From Seonamhaeicola maritimus (GTDB lineage: Bacteria > Bacteroidota > Bacteroidia > Flavobacteriales > Flavobacteriaceae), in assembly GCF_008056315.1 (NCBI RefSeq), contig NZ_VRKQ01000021.1, positions 1-64,000 of the forward strand: 64,000 nucleotides of DNA, given 5' to 3'. The notes beneath the pieces are model-generated. The model was not told where the DNA came from and did no database searches. It saw only the letters and a list, made by a program, of their open reading frames with translations. Below are positions 1 to 11,590 of the stretch, piece by piece; the first letter of the stretch is position 1; the number at the start of each line of letters is the position of its first letter. The translations under genes were made by a program, and so were the position numbers.

Positions 1-147
1 TACTCCACACATTTTTCAATATTGATAATTTAAATTAGTTTTAAACGTAAATTAAACGTTTGATTAACGTATAAAGATTAAGAAGACAGAAATATGCACA
101 AAATGTGGTGCTGATTACCTACCAAAGAGAAGAGGTTATCTAAAGGA

Positions 148-328
148 TTGAACTGTTGCAAGCTTCAAAATGAAGTGTTGCAAGTTTCAAAATGAACCGT
201 TGCTGGTTTCAACTGAACTGTTGATTACTTCAAATTGAACTGTTGATATCTCAAAATCGAACTGATTTGAACTGTTGATTTTAAAATTTGAACTGTTGAT
301 TACTTCAAGTTGAACTGTTGATTTCACC
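148..328. repeat. degenerate ~22-bp tandem repeat array
   Basis: About eight head-to-tail imperfect copies of a unit close to TGAACTGTTGATTACTTCAA lie here. The clearest copies start at 214, 236, 268, 289 and 311. Earlier copies (around 150, 171, 193) keep TGAA-GTTGC...TTTCAA. The period is about 22 bp, two helical turns. No open reading frame uses it. It lies just beyond the 3' end of the symporter gene on the minus strand. Function unknown; a protein-binding array or a decayed minisatellite are both possible. Confidence 0.7.
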
Positions 329-334
329 TAGAAC

Positions 335-352
335 ACGTTACTTCTGTAACGT
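335..352. other. perfect inverted repeat, 7-bp arms
   Basis: ACGTTAC, a TTCT loop, then GTAACGT. It has no T-tract on either side, so it is not an obvious intrinsic terminator. It follows directly on the tandem repeat array. The rest of positions 353-492 shows nothing I recognise. Confidence 0.4.
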
Positions 353-492
353 ATTGTGCCTTAAAACTCGTGACAACTGTAACGATTTGCTATAAATCAG
401 CCTTATTTAATCCTTACTCCATATAATCCTGCCAAATAGCCAAAACAAATTTATCTGCTTGATTTTCTTTCTTTTTTAAAAATCTATATGAG

Positions 493-2208
493 TTAACTGT
501 TAATTTTTCTTTTAAGAATAGCAAAAGTAATAGCAGCTAGAAAAAGTAAAATAAAAGCAAAAGTTAAAAGTACGTTCATCTTTTCTACATTTAAAAGGCC
601 TAAAACAAACATTATTAAGCCTATTACTGCTAAGGTTATCATAACCATTTTAGCAGGTAATAATGACGGAGTGGCAATTTCCGTTACTTGAAAATCATCT
701 TTTGAAACTTCAACTTTCTTCCAATTAGGATTAGTCCTTTTTAAAACCATTTCTAAAAACACTAAAATAATCAATGGTACTATGATGCCAACAGTTAAAT
801 CGGCTATTCGCATGTTTTTTATAACCCATTCTGATAATGATCTTAAAGATTCCACTCTAGAAAGAAATCCTCCTTCAGTCAGTCCGAATTTCACTATAGC
901 CGCTGAAATAAACCCGACTAAGGTTGTTCCCCATACAGATTTCATACCTATCTTCTTTGAAAATAGTCCCCAAATTGTTGGTAATACTAAAGGACCTGTT
1001 AATAAAGTTGTAAGGTCTATAATGAAACTAGTATAACCATACCTAGGTATCAGTAAAGAACCTGCAATTACTATACCGCCAAGAATCACTGTAAAAATTC
1101 GGCCTACATAAACAAGTTGCTTCTCAGTAGCATCCTCATTAAAAAGTCGCTGATACACCTCTGTTGTGAATGCTCCAGCAAATACATTAAGTTGTGATGT
1201 AGCAGCACTTGCTGTGGCTGATGCCATTGATGCTATCATAAGCCCCATCATACCAGCAGGAAGAACGAGATTACAAGCTAAAATATAAGCCTGTTCTGTA
1301 TCTTGGCCTGGATCAATAACTCTGTAAACCAATGCAGGAAGCATCCAAAAGATTGGGCTAATTAGATACATAACTCCAAAAATATAAGCCGCCTTTTTTG
1401 CGTCTTTGGGCTTAGGGACACATGTGTATCGTTGCACAAAGGCCCATTCTCCTCCAATCTTAAAAAAATGGATTACTACCCAACCTACTAAAAACCACCA
1501 TGTGAAGTCTGAAGCTATCGGAGACATAAAACCATCGGGTGCCTTTTCCAAAAATTCTCCAACACCTCCTACTTCCATAAATATTAGGGGCACTACGAAA
1601 AGTACAGAAATGACTAGTATAACAAATTGTAAAACATCTGTAACCAATACTGCCCATAACCCACCTGAAAAGGTAATTATGATTACTATCAAACATAGTA
1701 TTACGGAAGTGAATGGTACTGATAACAAACCTGTACCTGCATCTGCCAACAGGTGTCCCTCAGGTAGTGGGATTAAAGCACAAATAATTTTTGACAGAGC
1801 ATATATAGCACCTCCAACGGCAAATACTCCAAAAGTACCTTGAAACCATGTGTAAAATTGCACAATAGAACTTCCAAAACGTAACTGTAAAAACTCTGAT
1901 GCGGAATTAACTCCAAGTTTTCGCCAATAGCCAGCTAAGAAATATCCGACAAGCAATGCGGCAATTCCGTAACACATATTAATAGCTACTGCTACAATAC
2001 CGTATTGGTAAGCTATTCCTCCCCATATAACAAACGTACCAGCTGAAAAAATAGTCATAAATCCAGATAGTCCTGAAACCCACCAAGGAGACTGTCCTCC
2101 GGCAGCAAACATATCTTTAGAGTTTTTCATCTTACTGGATAAAAATACACTAGCGGCTACCACACCAATCATGTATATTAAAATAACTAAATAATCCGCT
2201 GTTTGCAT
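493..2208 (-). CDS. sodium:solute symporter (SSS family)
   Basis: A 571-residue polytopic membrane protein with about 13-14 hydrophobic segments. The N-terminus and the GG-SPWWVSGLSGFMT segment near residues 37-52 are typical of the SSS family (LeuT fold, Na+-coupled uptake of sugars, sugar acids or amino acids). Family members inside polysaccharide loci usually import the released monosaccharide across the inner membrane. It is the last gene of a minus-strand run and starts 15 bases after the FAD oxidoreductase stops, so it is probably cotranscribed with it. The substrate cannot be read from sequence; 3,6-anhydrogalactose, galactose or a deoxysugar are possible from context. Family assignment is firm, substrate is inference. 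Confidence 0.9.
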   Translation of the reverse strand: MQTADYLVILIYMIGVVAASVFLSSKMKNSKDMFAAGGQSPWWVSGLSGFMTIFSAGTFVIWGGIAYQYGIVAVAINMCYGIAALLVGYFLAGYWRKLGVNSASEFLQLRFGSSIVQFYTWFQGTFGVFAVGGAIYALSKIICALIPLPEGHLLADAGTGLLSVPFTSVILCLIVIIITFSGGLWAVLVTDVLQFVILVISVLFVVPLIFMEVGGVGEFLEKAPDGFMSPIASDFTWWFLVGWVVIHFFKIGGEWAFVQRYTCVPKPKDAKKAAYIFGVMYLISPIFWMLPALVYRVIDPGQDTEQAYILACNLVLPAGMMGLMIASMASATASAATSQLNVFAGAFTTEVYQRLFNEDATEKQLVYVGRIFTVILGGIVIAGSLLIPRYGYTSFIIDLTTLLTGPLVLPTIWGLFSKKIGMKSVWGTTLVGFISAAIVKFGLTEGGFLSRVESLRSLSEWVIKNMRIADLTVGIIVPLIILVFLEMVLKRTNPNWKKVEVSKDDFQVTEIATPSLLPAKMVMITLAVIGLIMFVLGLLNVEKMNVLLTFAFILLFLAAITFAILKRKINS

Positions 2209-2223
2209 CTTATTGATTTTCCA

Positions 2224-4068
2224 TTAGTTATAGGCTCTAACTTCAAATAATTTCACATTCTCCGCACCATAGGTTTCATGCAAAATCAATTTAAACCCTT
2301 TCGTTGAAACTCTGTCGAAATTAAATTTCAATAAGCGCCGTTGATTATCTTCAATCTTTCCATAACCCTCCCATTCTCCATTAATCAATATTTGTAAACT
2401 CATTGATTTTAATAGCTCAGGTGGAATAATAGTAGTATAAGCTTCATTTTCACGTGTATTTTTAAGCATCATAATGTTTTTTTTAACATTGGTATCACAC
2501 TTTATTTCTACTTCTGAAATTGTAATTGGTTTATCCCATTCAAAAATCACTTCGGCATTTAAGCCATCTGATTCCCAATGATGGACTTTGCCATTTTCAT
2601 CTCTAGACACACCATCAATTAATAATTTTACATCTCCCGAAGTGGTTGAAGATGCCCAAAGATGATTAGCTGATTTTGCTAAATTGTTAGGGTCATTTGC
2701 TGGCCTTTCTGGAATAAAAGCGTCATCTCTGAGCAATTGCTCTTGTAATTCTCTAATATGAGTGTTAGCTAGGTCTCTTGGTGTAACATGCTTTTTAAAG
2801 CATAACGCCGCAGCGGTACCAACAGCTTGCCCCATAGTGGCACATGTACCCATAACACGTGATGATGACAATGCTACGTGTGTCTGACTTATATTTCTAC
2901 CAGCAAATAATAAGTTTGAAATATTTTTAGAATAAAGTGATTTTAAAGGTATTTGATATACTCTATCAAAATGCTCATGCCAAAAACTTGGAGGTTGACT
3001 TAAATTTTCAATGCCACCTGGGTTATGTTCATCTAATGGCCAGCCCCCAAAAGCCACTGCATCTTCAAATGTTTTATGCTCTAATTGGTCCGACTCTTTC
3101 AAAATATAATCACCCATGAATCGTCGTGACTCTCTTCTTCCTGGTAAAGAACCAACCCAATCCAAGGCAAAATTTTCAGCTTCAGGAAATTTACCGGAAT
3201 TTTTAACATAATCCCACACACCATAAGCAAACCCCATTAAACGATGCATATCTACTTCGGCATCTTTAATAATGTCATCATTACTGCCTACTTCAACCCA
3301 CCAAAAACCTTCTACAAAAGGAATAATCCTTCTATCTGGATGTGTTTTATCAGCATCGAATTTTAAAGTGAAAGTAGGAGCCTTGTAATGTATTGGTTTG
3401 CCGATGTCTTTTGATGATAAAAGAATAGTTGCTCCCATTTGCCAGCCGTCTGGTTTATCAGGGGCATATTTCTCATTAAATTCTGCTTTTCCTTCTCTTC
3501 CTGTTCTATAAATAGCACCTGAACTAGCGGCTAATAATCCATCACCTGAACAATCAATAAACAATTCAGCATTAATGGTTAAAAGAGTTTCAGTTGATAA
3601 TTGCCAACAAACAGCAGAAACAATTTTTGAGTTTTCTGTAATAGCTCTTACCGCTTGAGTATTTAGTATTAATGTTATATTAGTTTCCCGCGTAACATAA
3701 TCATATAACACATGATCCCAAACTGTAAAAGAGTGTTGCTCATTACAAAATCTATTAAGTAGTAATATCTCTTCAATGATTCCTGTTTCTCGTTCTGGTA
3801 AACCGCTTTTAAGTTTGGTTACACCGTGTACAATCACACGAATCTCACTTGATGCATTTCCACCAAGTACCGCACGATCTTGTACCAAAATTACTTTTGA
3901 ACCATTTCTTGCAGCAGAAACAGCAGCACAAATACCTGCCATCCCACCTCCTATTACGGCTACATCTGTCTGAACATTTTTGTCTCTAATTGGGATTCTT
4001 TTTTCATCAGAACCCATTTGTATCCAATTGTCTGACGATCGATCGGTTAAGTCAATTAATTTCTTCAT
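2224..4068 (-). CDS. FAD-dependent oxidoreductase with C-terminal beta-sandwich-like region
   Basis: 614 residues. A Rossmann dinucleotide motif VIGGGMAG sits at residues 38-45, and GGNASSEIR near 69-77 is characteristic of the FAD_oxidored (PF12831) group common in Bacteroidota polysaccharide loci. No signal peptide is visible, so it should be cytoplasmic. The last ~140 residues lie outside the usual FAD core and read like an F5/8 (discoidin)-type sandwich (alternating short strands, ending with FKLILHET). Substrate unknown; oxidation of a sugar or sugar-derived product is the usual guess for this group. It sits between the GH127 lipoprotein and the SSS symporter on the same strand, with a 129-base gap upstream. 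Confidence 0.8.
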   Translation of the reverse strand: MKKLIDLTDRSSDNWIQMGSDEKRIPIRDKNVQTDVAVIGGGMAGICAAVSAARNGSKVILVQDRAVLGGNASSEIRVIVHGVTKLKSGLPERETGIIEEILLLNRFCNEQHSFTVWDHVLYDYVTRETNITLILNTQAVRAITENSKIVSAVCWQLSTETLLTINAELFIDCSGDGLLAASSGAIYRTGREGKAEFNEKYAPDKPDGWQMGATILLSSKDIGKPIHYKAPTFTLKFDADKTHPDRRIIPFVEGFWWVEVGSNDDIIKDAEVDMHRLMGFAYGVWDYVKNSGKFPEAENFALDWVGSLPGRRESRRFMGDYILKESDQLEHKTFEDAVAFGGWPLDEHNPGGIENLSQPPSFWHEHFDRVYQIPLKSLYSKNISNLLFAGRNISQTHVALSSSRVMGTCATMGQAVGTAAALCFKKHVTPRDLANTHIRELQEQLLRDDAFIPERPANDPNNLAKSANHLWASSTTSGDVKLLIDGVSRDENGKVHHWESDGLNAEVIFEWDKPITISEVEIKCDTNVKKNIMMLKNTRENEAYTTIIPPELLKSMSLQILINGEWEGYGKIEDNQRRLLKFNFDRVSTKGFKLILHETYGAENVKLFEVRAYN

Positions 4069-4197
4069 TTATAGGATTTGCTACATTAAATTTTTGCAAC
4101 TTATTTTTTAGGCATTATAAAACCGAACAAGTTTCTCTTGCCAATTCCATTAAAAATATTTGGTTATTAAACGCTAAGTGAAAGACAAAACCATGTA

Positions 4198-6303
4198 TTA
4201 CTCCCAAATTATTGGTAACCAAACAGACATTTCCGCTTGACCTCTATTGCTCCAAGAATAATATGGTACCAATTGAGCTTTATATGATTCAAAAACAGGT
4301 TTCTCTACTTTACTATACATGCTTTTCTCATTACTGTTTTTTCTAAGTAACACCTCTGTATCTAAAGTAGTTACCCCTTCTAAAAAGTCTGGTTTAAATT
4401 CTGGTTTTAATGTGGCATTACTTTTTAGATAAACATCAACAATTTTAGTATTTTTTGGAAGATCTGGAGACTCCAAACAATATACTATTGGGCCTCTTTT
4501 AACGGCTACCTGATTTCTAACTTCTTCAATTCTTGTATGCCCTTCAATAAAAGTAACATCCATTGGCATATTTAAAGTGAGGATATCTCCCTCGGTCCAT
4601 TTACGATTAATAACTGCAAAATTACCTGCACTTACATCTACTTTTGCATCCTTACCATTTATAAAAATCTGTGCCCCTTGTGTCCAATCAGGGATTCGTA
4701 ATTTAATATCAAATGCTTCCTCCTTACATTTTGCTATAGAGATGTTTACTTCTCCTTCCCAAGGATAGTCAGTTTTTTGAATTAGTTCAATTTTTGATCC
4801 ATCTAGTAATGTGGTTGATAATTTGTTGCCACCATAAAGATTAACGGCGATACCATTTTCTGATTTACTATATGCCCATCCTGAAAGCTTACAAATTGTT
4901 CTCACCAAATTTGGAGGACAACAAAAACAGTTTAAATAAGGCTGACGAATGGGAAACTCCGTATTCATTTTTGAATAATCCCTAGAGCCGTCAATAACTC
5001 TCAGAGGGTTGGCGTAGTAATAATCTTTTCCTTCTAAACTTATCCCAGAAAGACCACTATTATAAACAACTAATTCCATAATATCTGCATATTTAGATTC
5101 TCCATGAATATCGAGCATTCTCTTACTAAACATAGAATTACAAATATTAGCACATGTTTCATTATACGCCGTCATGTTAGGCATCATATACTCATCTATG
5201 AAACCTTCTTCAATCATTTGTCTATTAGTAGAAGCTCCATAATGAGCTTGACCAAGAGCCCCAGTAATGTACATTTTCTTCTGGGTGACGTTCTCCCAAA
5301 GTCCGTCTAAGGCATCTATTAAAGCTTTTTCTCCCGTTTCAGCATATACATCTGCAGCACCTGCATAATAATATAAAGCTAAAACAGCGTGTCCAACAGC
5401 CTCCTTAGATTTTCTTAAAGGTGTAAACTCCTGGACCATATCTCCTATAGGATATCCTTTAGTTGATGGTGTTTCTACAACTTTATACTTCCCGCGGTTA
5501 TTTATAAACTTTTCTGCTAATTTCAAGTACTTTTTATCTCCAACTGTTCTATATAATTCTACCAATCCCATAATTTGAGTTTGGTTAAAACCAAAGCGGC
5601 CATAATTCTCATCTTCAGGCATGAAAATTTCGTATAGATAATCAGCATGTTTTACTGCAATATTTAAAAAATTGGTTTTTCCTGTTACTCGATGATGTAT
5701 ACAGGCACTGGTTAACAAATGACCCGTATTATACATTTCATGATATCTTCTATTTTGATATCTATTAACCTTTGGCTCTAATTGAATTTGAGTTTGAAGG
5801 TACCCGTCTTCCGCTTGGGCTTTTCCTATAATTCTAATATATTCATCAAGCTCATCTAAAAGTTTTTGATCTTTTGTTTGTGCATAAACATAGGCTTTAG
5901 CTTCCATGAACTTATAAAAATCACCATCATGCCATTTCATTCCTTTATGATCTCCTTCCTTTTCTCCTGCGGCAATCTTAAAATTATTTAAAGCATGCCC
6001 AACATCACCGCATAATACCTCCCCCATATAGGGCACCATAACATTCTTTGCAACATTAAACTTATCAGCCCAAAAACCTTCTGTCCATTGACAATCCCCA
6101 ATATTTATACTCTTTAAAGCTACATGAGAATTTTCAGAATAATTAATGATACCAGATTCTTGCAAAGGTTTAGATGTAACATCATTGGAATTTATTTGAA
6201 TTTCTTGATTAGTAATAATTTCTTGCTTCTGGTCATTAGACTTAGTCTGTTTTCCACAAGAATATATTAGAAGCACTAAAACTGCTAGAATTGATTTTTT
6301 CAT
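4198..6303 (-). CDS. GH127 family glycoside hydrolase, lipoprotein
   Basis: About 701 residues from the chosen ATG at 6303. That start puts a lipoprotein signal (MKKSILAVLVLLIYSC) at the N-terminus with Cys16 as the lipidated residue; an upstream ATG at 6351 would bury it. The DUF1680/GH127 (alpha/alpha)6 domain covers most of the protein. The Glu and Cys residues that bind Zn and carry out catalysis in characterised beta-L-arabinofuranosidases appear as ETC (Glu382, Cys384) and CCPPN (Cys461, Cys462). Known GH127 activities are beta-L-arabinofuranosidase, aceric-acid hydrolase, and, in Zobellia carrageenan loci, 3,6-anhydro-D-galactosidase. It acts in the periplasm or at the outer membrane. 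Its C-terminus is duplicated as a remnant at 39291-39590. Confidence 0.9.
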   Translation of the reverse strand: MKKSILAVLVLLIYSCGKQTKSNDQKQEIITNQEIQINSNDVTSKPLQESGIINYSENSHVALKSINIGDCQWTEGFWADKFNVAKNVMVPYMGEVLCGDVGHALNNFKIAAGEKEGDHKGMKWHDGDFYKFMEAKAYVYAQTKDQKLLDELDEYIRIIGKAQAEDGYLQTQIQLEPKVNRYQNRRYHEMYNTGHLLTSACIHHRVTGKTNFLNIAVKHADYLYEIFMPEDENYGRFGFNQTQIMGLVELYRTVGDKKYLKLAEKFINNRGKYKVVETPSTKGYPIGDMVQEFTPLRKSKEAVGHAVLALYYYAGAADVYAETGEKALIDALDGLWENVTQKKMYITGALGQAHYGASTNRQMIEEGFIDEYMMPNMTAYNETCANICNSMFSKRMLDIHGESKYADIMELVVYNSGLSGISLEGKDYYYANPLRVIDGSRDYSKMNTEFPIRQPYLNCFCCPPNLVRTICKLSGWAYSKSENGIAVNLYGGNKLSTTLLDGSKIELIQKTDYPWEGEVNISIAKCKEEAFDIKLRIPDWTQGAQIFINGKDAKVDVSAGNFAVINRKWTEGDILTLNMPMDVTFIEGHTRIEEVRNQVAVKRGPIVYCLESPDLPKNTKIVDVYLKSNATLKPEFKPDFLEGVTTLDTEVLLRKNSNEKSMYSKVEKPVFESYKAQLVPYYSWSNRGQAEMSVWLPIIWE

Positions 6304-6436
6304 CATTTTTACTAAATTTTCAATTATATAATAGTTACTATATATAACCATGCTCTTATTTCTAGATTTATTTGAAACTAAAATTCAACTAAATAAAAAA
6401 CTTCTTTTTCGACTAAAAGAGATTAGAGTATTTAAA

Positions 6437-6757
6437 TTATTGTTTTATTTCCATAAATTCAATTGGTGCCCCATTATGTTCAATAAAGGCCACTCTAACT
6501 CCTTCTCCAGGAGAAAAAGTTTCTACAATGATATTCTTACCTTCTAATGCAGCTTCCATATCATCAACGTAATAAGCCGTATGTGGTAAATTTTGAACCA
6601 ATGGGTGCATGGTACTATCCTTTTCAAACATTACCCATTCAATATTATATTCGTCTTTATCAAACTCTGTATAATGAATTCTTAAAGGTTCATAAAATCC
6701 ATCCCAGTTTTTATCATCTGTGGTTGGTATTCCTACGTGACTAAATTTATAATCCAT
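6437..6757 (-). CDS. small VOC/glyoxalase-fold protein
   Basis: 106 residues, one vicinal-oxygen-chelate unit. HVGIP at residues 7-11, LPHTAYYVDD at 57-66 and the C-terminal APIEFMEI supply likely metal ligands His7, His59 and Glu100 or Glu103. It is cytoplasmic. It is much too short to be an extradiol ring-cleavage dioxygenase (about 300 residues). Family chemistry would be isomerisation, epimerisation or lyase action on an enolisable substrate. It lies between the GH127 and GH2 genes in the minus-strand cluster, 27 bases after the GH2 stop, so it probably handles a sugar intermediate. Specific reaction unknown. Confidence 0.75.
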   Translation of the reverse strand: MDYKFSHVGIPTTDDKNWDGFYEPLRIHYTEFDKDEYNIEWVMFEKDSTMHPLVQNLPHTAYYVDDMEAALEGKNIIVETFSPGEGVRVAFIEHNGAPIEFMEIKQ

Positions 6758-6784
6758 AATGCTATTTAATTTAAAGGTTAAAAA

Positions 6785-10030
<3,246 letters not shown>

Positions 10031-10077
10031 CTATATTTATTCTTTTATAATATTCTGGTTAAATTACATTAACAACC

Positions 10078-11079
10078 TTAGCCAACTGTTTTTGAATAAC
10101 TCATAATAACAACGGCAATTATAATCACCAAAACCCCCAATAACATAATGTTGAAAGGTTTTTTGGCATTCTCCCATTCTTTATTTAAATAAGCCCAAAT
10201 GTTCCCTACAATTAACGATAACCCTAACATGATTGGCCAAGCAATAACATCTCCAATTGCCCCCATTAAGGTAGCCCCTTGACCGTAGATACCTAAGGCA
10301 CCAAACCATAACAAAGCTGCTCCAATAGACCACATATAAGCTTTACTAGCCTGTGGCGTAGAAAATGAACTCCAGGTATTATTTTTAGCCAATAAGAAAA
10401 TAGAATACCCAGCATTAACAATAAATCCTCCCCAGAGCACAACAACCCAAATGGCTAAACTTCCGTTGCGGGAAATGGCGCCGGCGGCTTCGGCTAAAGC
10501 GCCAATATCCTTTCCTTTGGCAAACCCTATTGCCAATGCCGCAGACAACAAACCACTTAAAATAGCAATTGTTAATCCGGCCTTTAAATTTATTTTGCCT
10601 TGAGCAGCACCTTGAATTTTATCTTTTAAAACACCCGCATAAGCAGTTATAGCTACACCAACTAACATTATAATTACACCCCCTATAACATAAGGAAACG
10701 CCGGGGATTGGGTTGGATTATCTGCGGTAAAATAAGGAATTAAACCACCGGCTGCAGAACACACTCCCATAACAATGCCGTAGGTTAAAGACAAACCAAT
10801 ATAAGGTACACTTTTCCCAAACATAATACCACCTATGCCCCAAAGAGCCCCAAAAACCATGGCTGTAATTATAGCTCCAGATGATGCAGACGTTACAACA
10901 TTAAATAAATCTGGTACTACAATATAGGCCCAAGTTGTTGGTATTAGAATCAAGGCAAAAACACTATGTACAAGCCACCAAGCTTCCCATTTAAGAGGTG
11001 CCATGAATTTCATTCCAAGCCCGAAAGAACCTTGAAATATACTTGCAAAAATCACTAATAAAAGAGGTAAAAATTCCAT
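10078..11079 (-). CDS. RhaT-like L-rhamnose/H+ symporter family permease
   Basis: 333 residues with about ten membrane segments in the drug/metabolite transporter fold. The N-terminus (IFASIFQGSFGLGMKFM) and the EAWWLVHSVFA segment match the RhaT family. It is the first gene of the minus-strand run 11,079 to 493. No rhamnosidase, rhamnose isomerase or rhamnulose kinase is present, so its substrate here may be another monosaccharide freed by the GH127 or GH2 enzymes. Family sure, substrate open. Confidence 0.85.
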   Translation of the reverse strand: MEFLPLLLVIFASIFQGSFGLGMKFMAPLKWEAWWLVHSVFALILIPTTWAYIVVPDLFNVVTSASSGAIITAMVFGALWGIGGIMFGKSVPYIGLSLTYGIVMGVCSAAGGLIPYFTADNPTQSPAFPYVIGGVIIMLVGVAITAYAGVLKDKIQGAAQGKINLKAGLTIAILSGLLSAALAIGFAKGKDIGALAEAAGAISRNGSLAIWVVVLWGGFIVNAGYSIFLLAKNNTWSSFSTPQASKAYMWSIGAALLWFGALGIYGQGATLMGAIGDVIAWPIMLGLSLIVGNIWAYLNKEWENAKKPFNIMLLGVLVIIIAVVIMSYSKTVG

Positions 11080-11590
11080 ATTTAAAATATTCTAGTTGAT
11101 ATATACATAATTAAAAAATGATTTAGAAAAAATCATTTGAAATTAACGGCTAATCTATAGGATATATTTTTTAATATAATCTCTTATTTTACCCAAGAAA
11201 CAATCAATTTTACCTCACTTTGATTTTGATAGTTTTTAAATAATTTCTACACGACGAAAATTGGTTTTATGATTAAAAACCATGATCTAAGTTACTTTAC
11301 TAATTATAATTTAAAGTAATTGAGAAAAGAGAGAATTAAACCCTAGAAATAATACAAATAGAATTTATACTTGTTTAGTCTTTTTACTTTTTTTGTTTAG
11401 ATTTTCTATAAACCAAATTGAAGTCAAAACGAGTTAAAAAACCTAAACATAGTAAAAATCACACAATAAAACCTAAATAAAATCTAAACATTATTGGATT
11501 TTATTGAAAAATATTCTAAACATATAATATAAATTATACATTTAAACTCCTTTTAAATATAAGGTTTAACAGAATTAAACAATCAATCAC
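11080..11590. promoter_or_regulatory. divergent intergenic region with repeated CTAAACA/TGTTTAG words
   Basis: This 511-base AT-rich gap separates the RhaT-like gene (minus) from the TPR/HTH regulator (plus). The word CTAAAC or its complement GTTTAG occurs at about 11373, 11395, 11443, 11482 and 11516, with a weaker CTAAAT at 11473. TGTTTAGATTTT (11394-11405) is perfectly inverted as AAAATCTAAACA (11479-11490). It probably holds the promoters of both flanking runs and operator copies for one of the adjacent regulators. No RNA gene seen. Confidence 0.45.

Noticed and set aside
335-352. Terminator for the symporter operon
   Set aside because: No T-tract follows on the minus strand and it is about 140 bases beyond the stop codon.
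11-480. CRISPR array suggested by the repeated units at the left edge
   Set aside because: Units are contiguous and imperfect with no unique spacers, and no cas genes are near.
1406-1843. Plus-strand open frame of 145 codons inside the symporter gene
   Set aside because: It is antisense to a clear membrane protein, its product is low-complexity Thr/Pro/Ile-rich, and it has no family features.
6437-6757. VOC-fold protein as the missing extradiol ring-cleavage dioxygenase of the meta-type operon
   Set aside because: It has one 106-residue VOC unit, while extradiol dioxygenases need about 300 residues and two modules; it also lies in another transcription unit.
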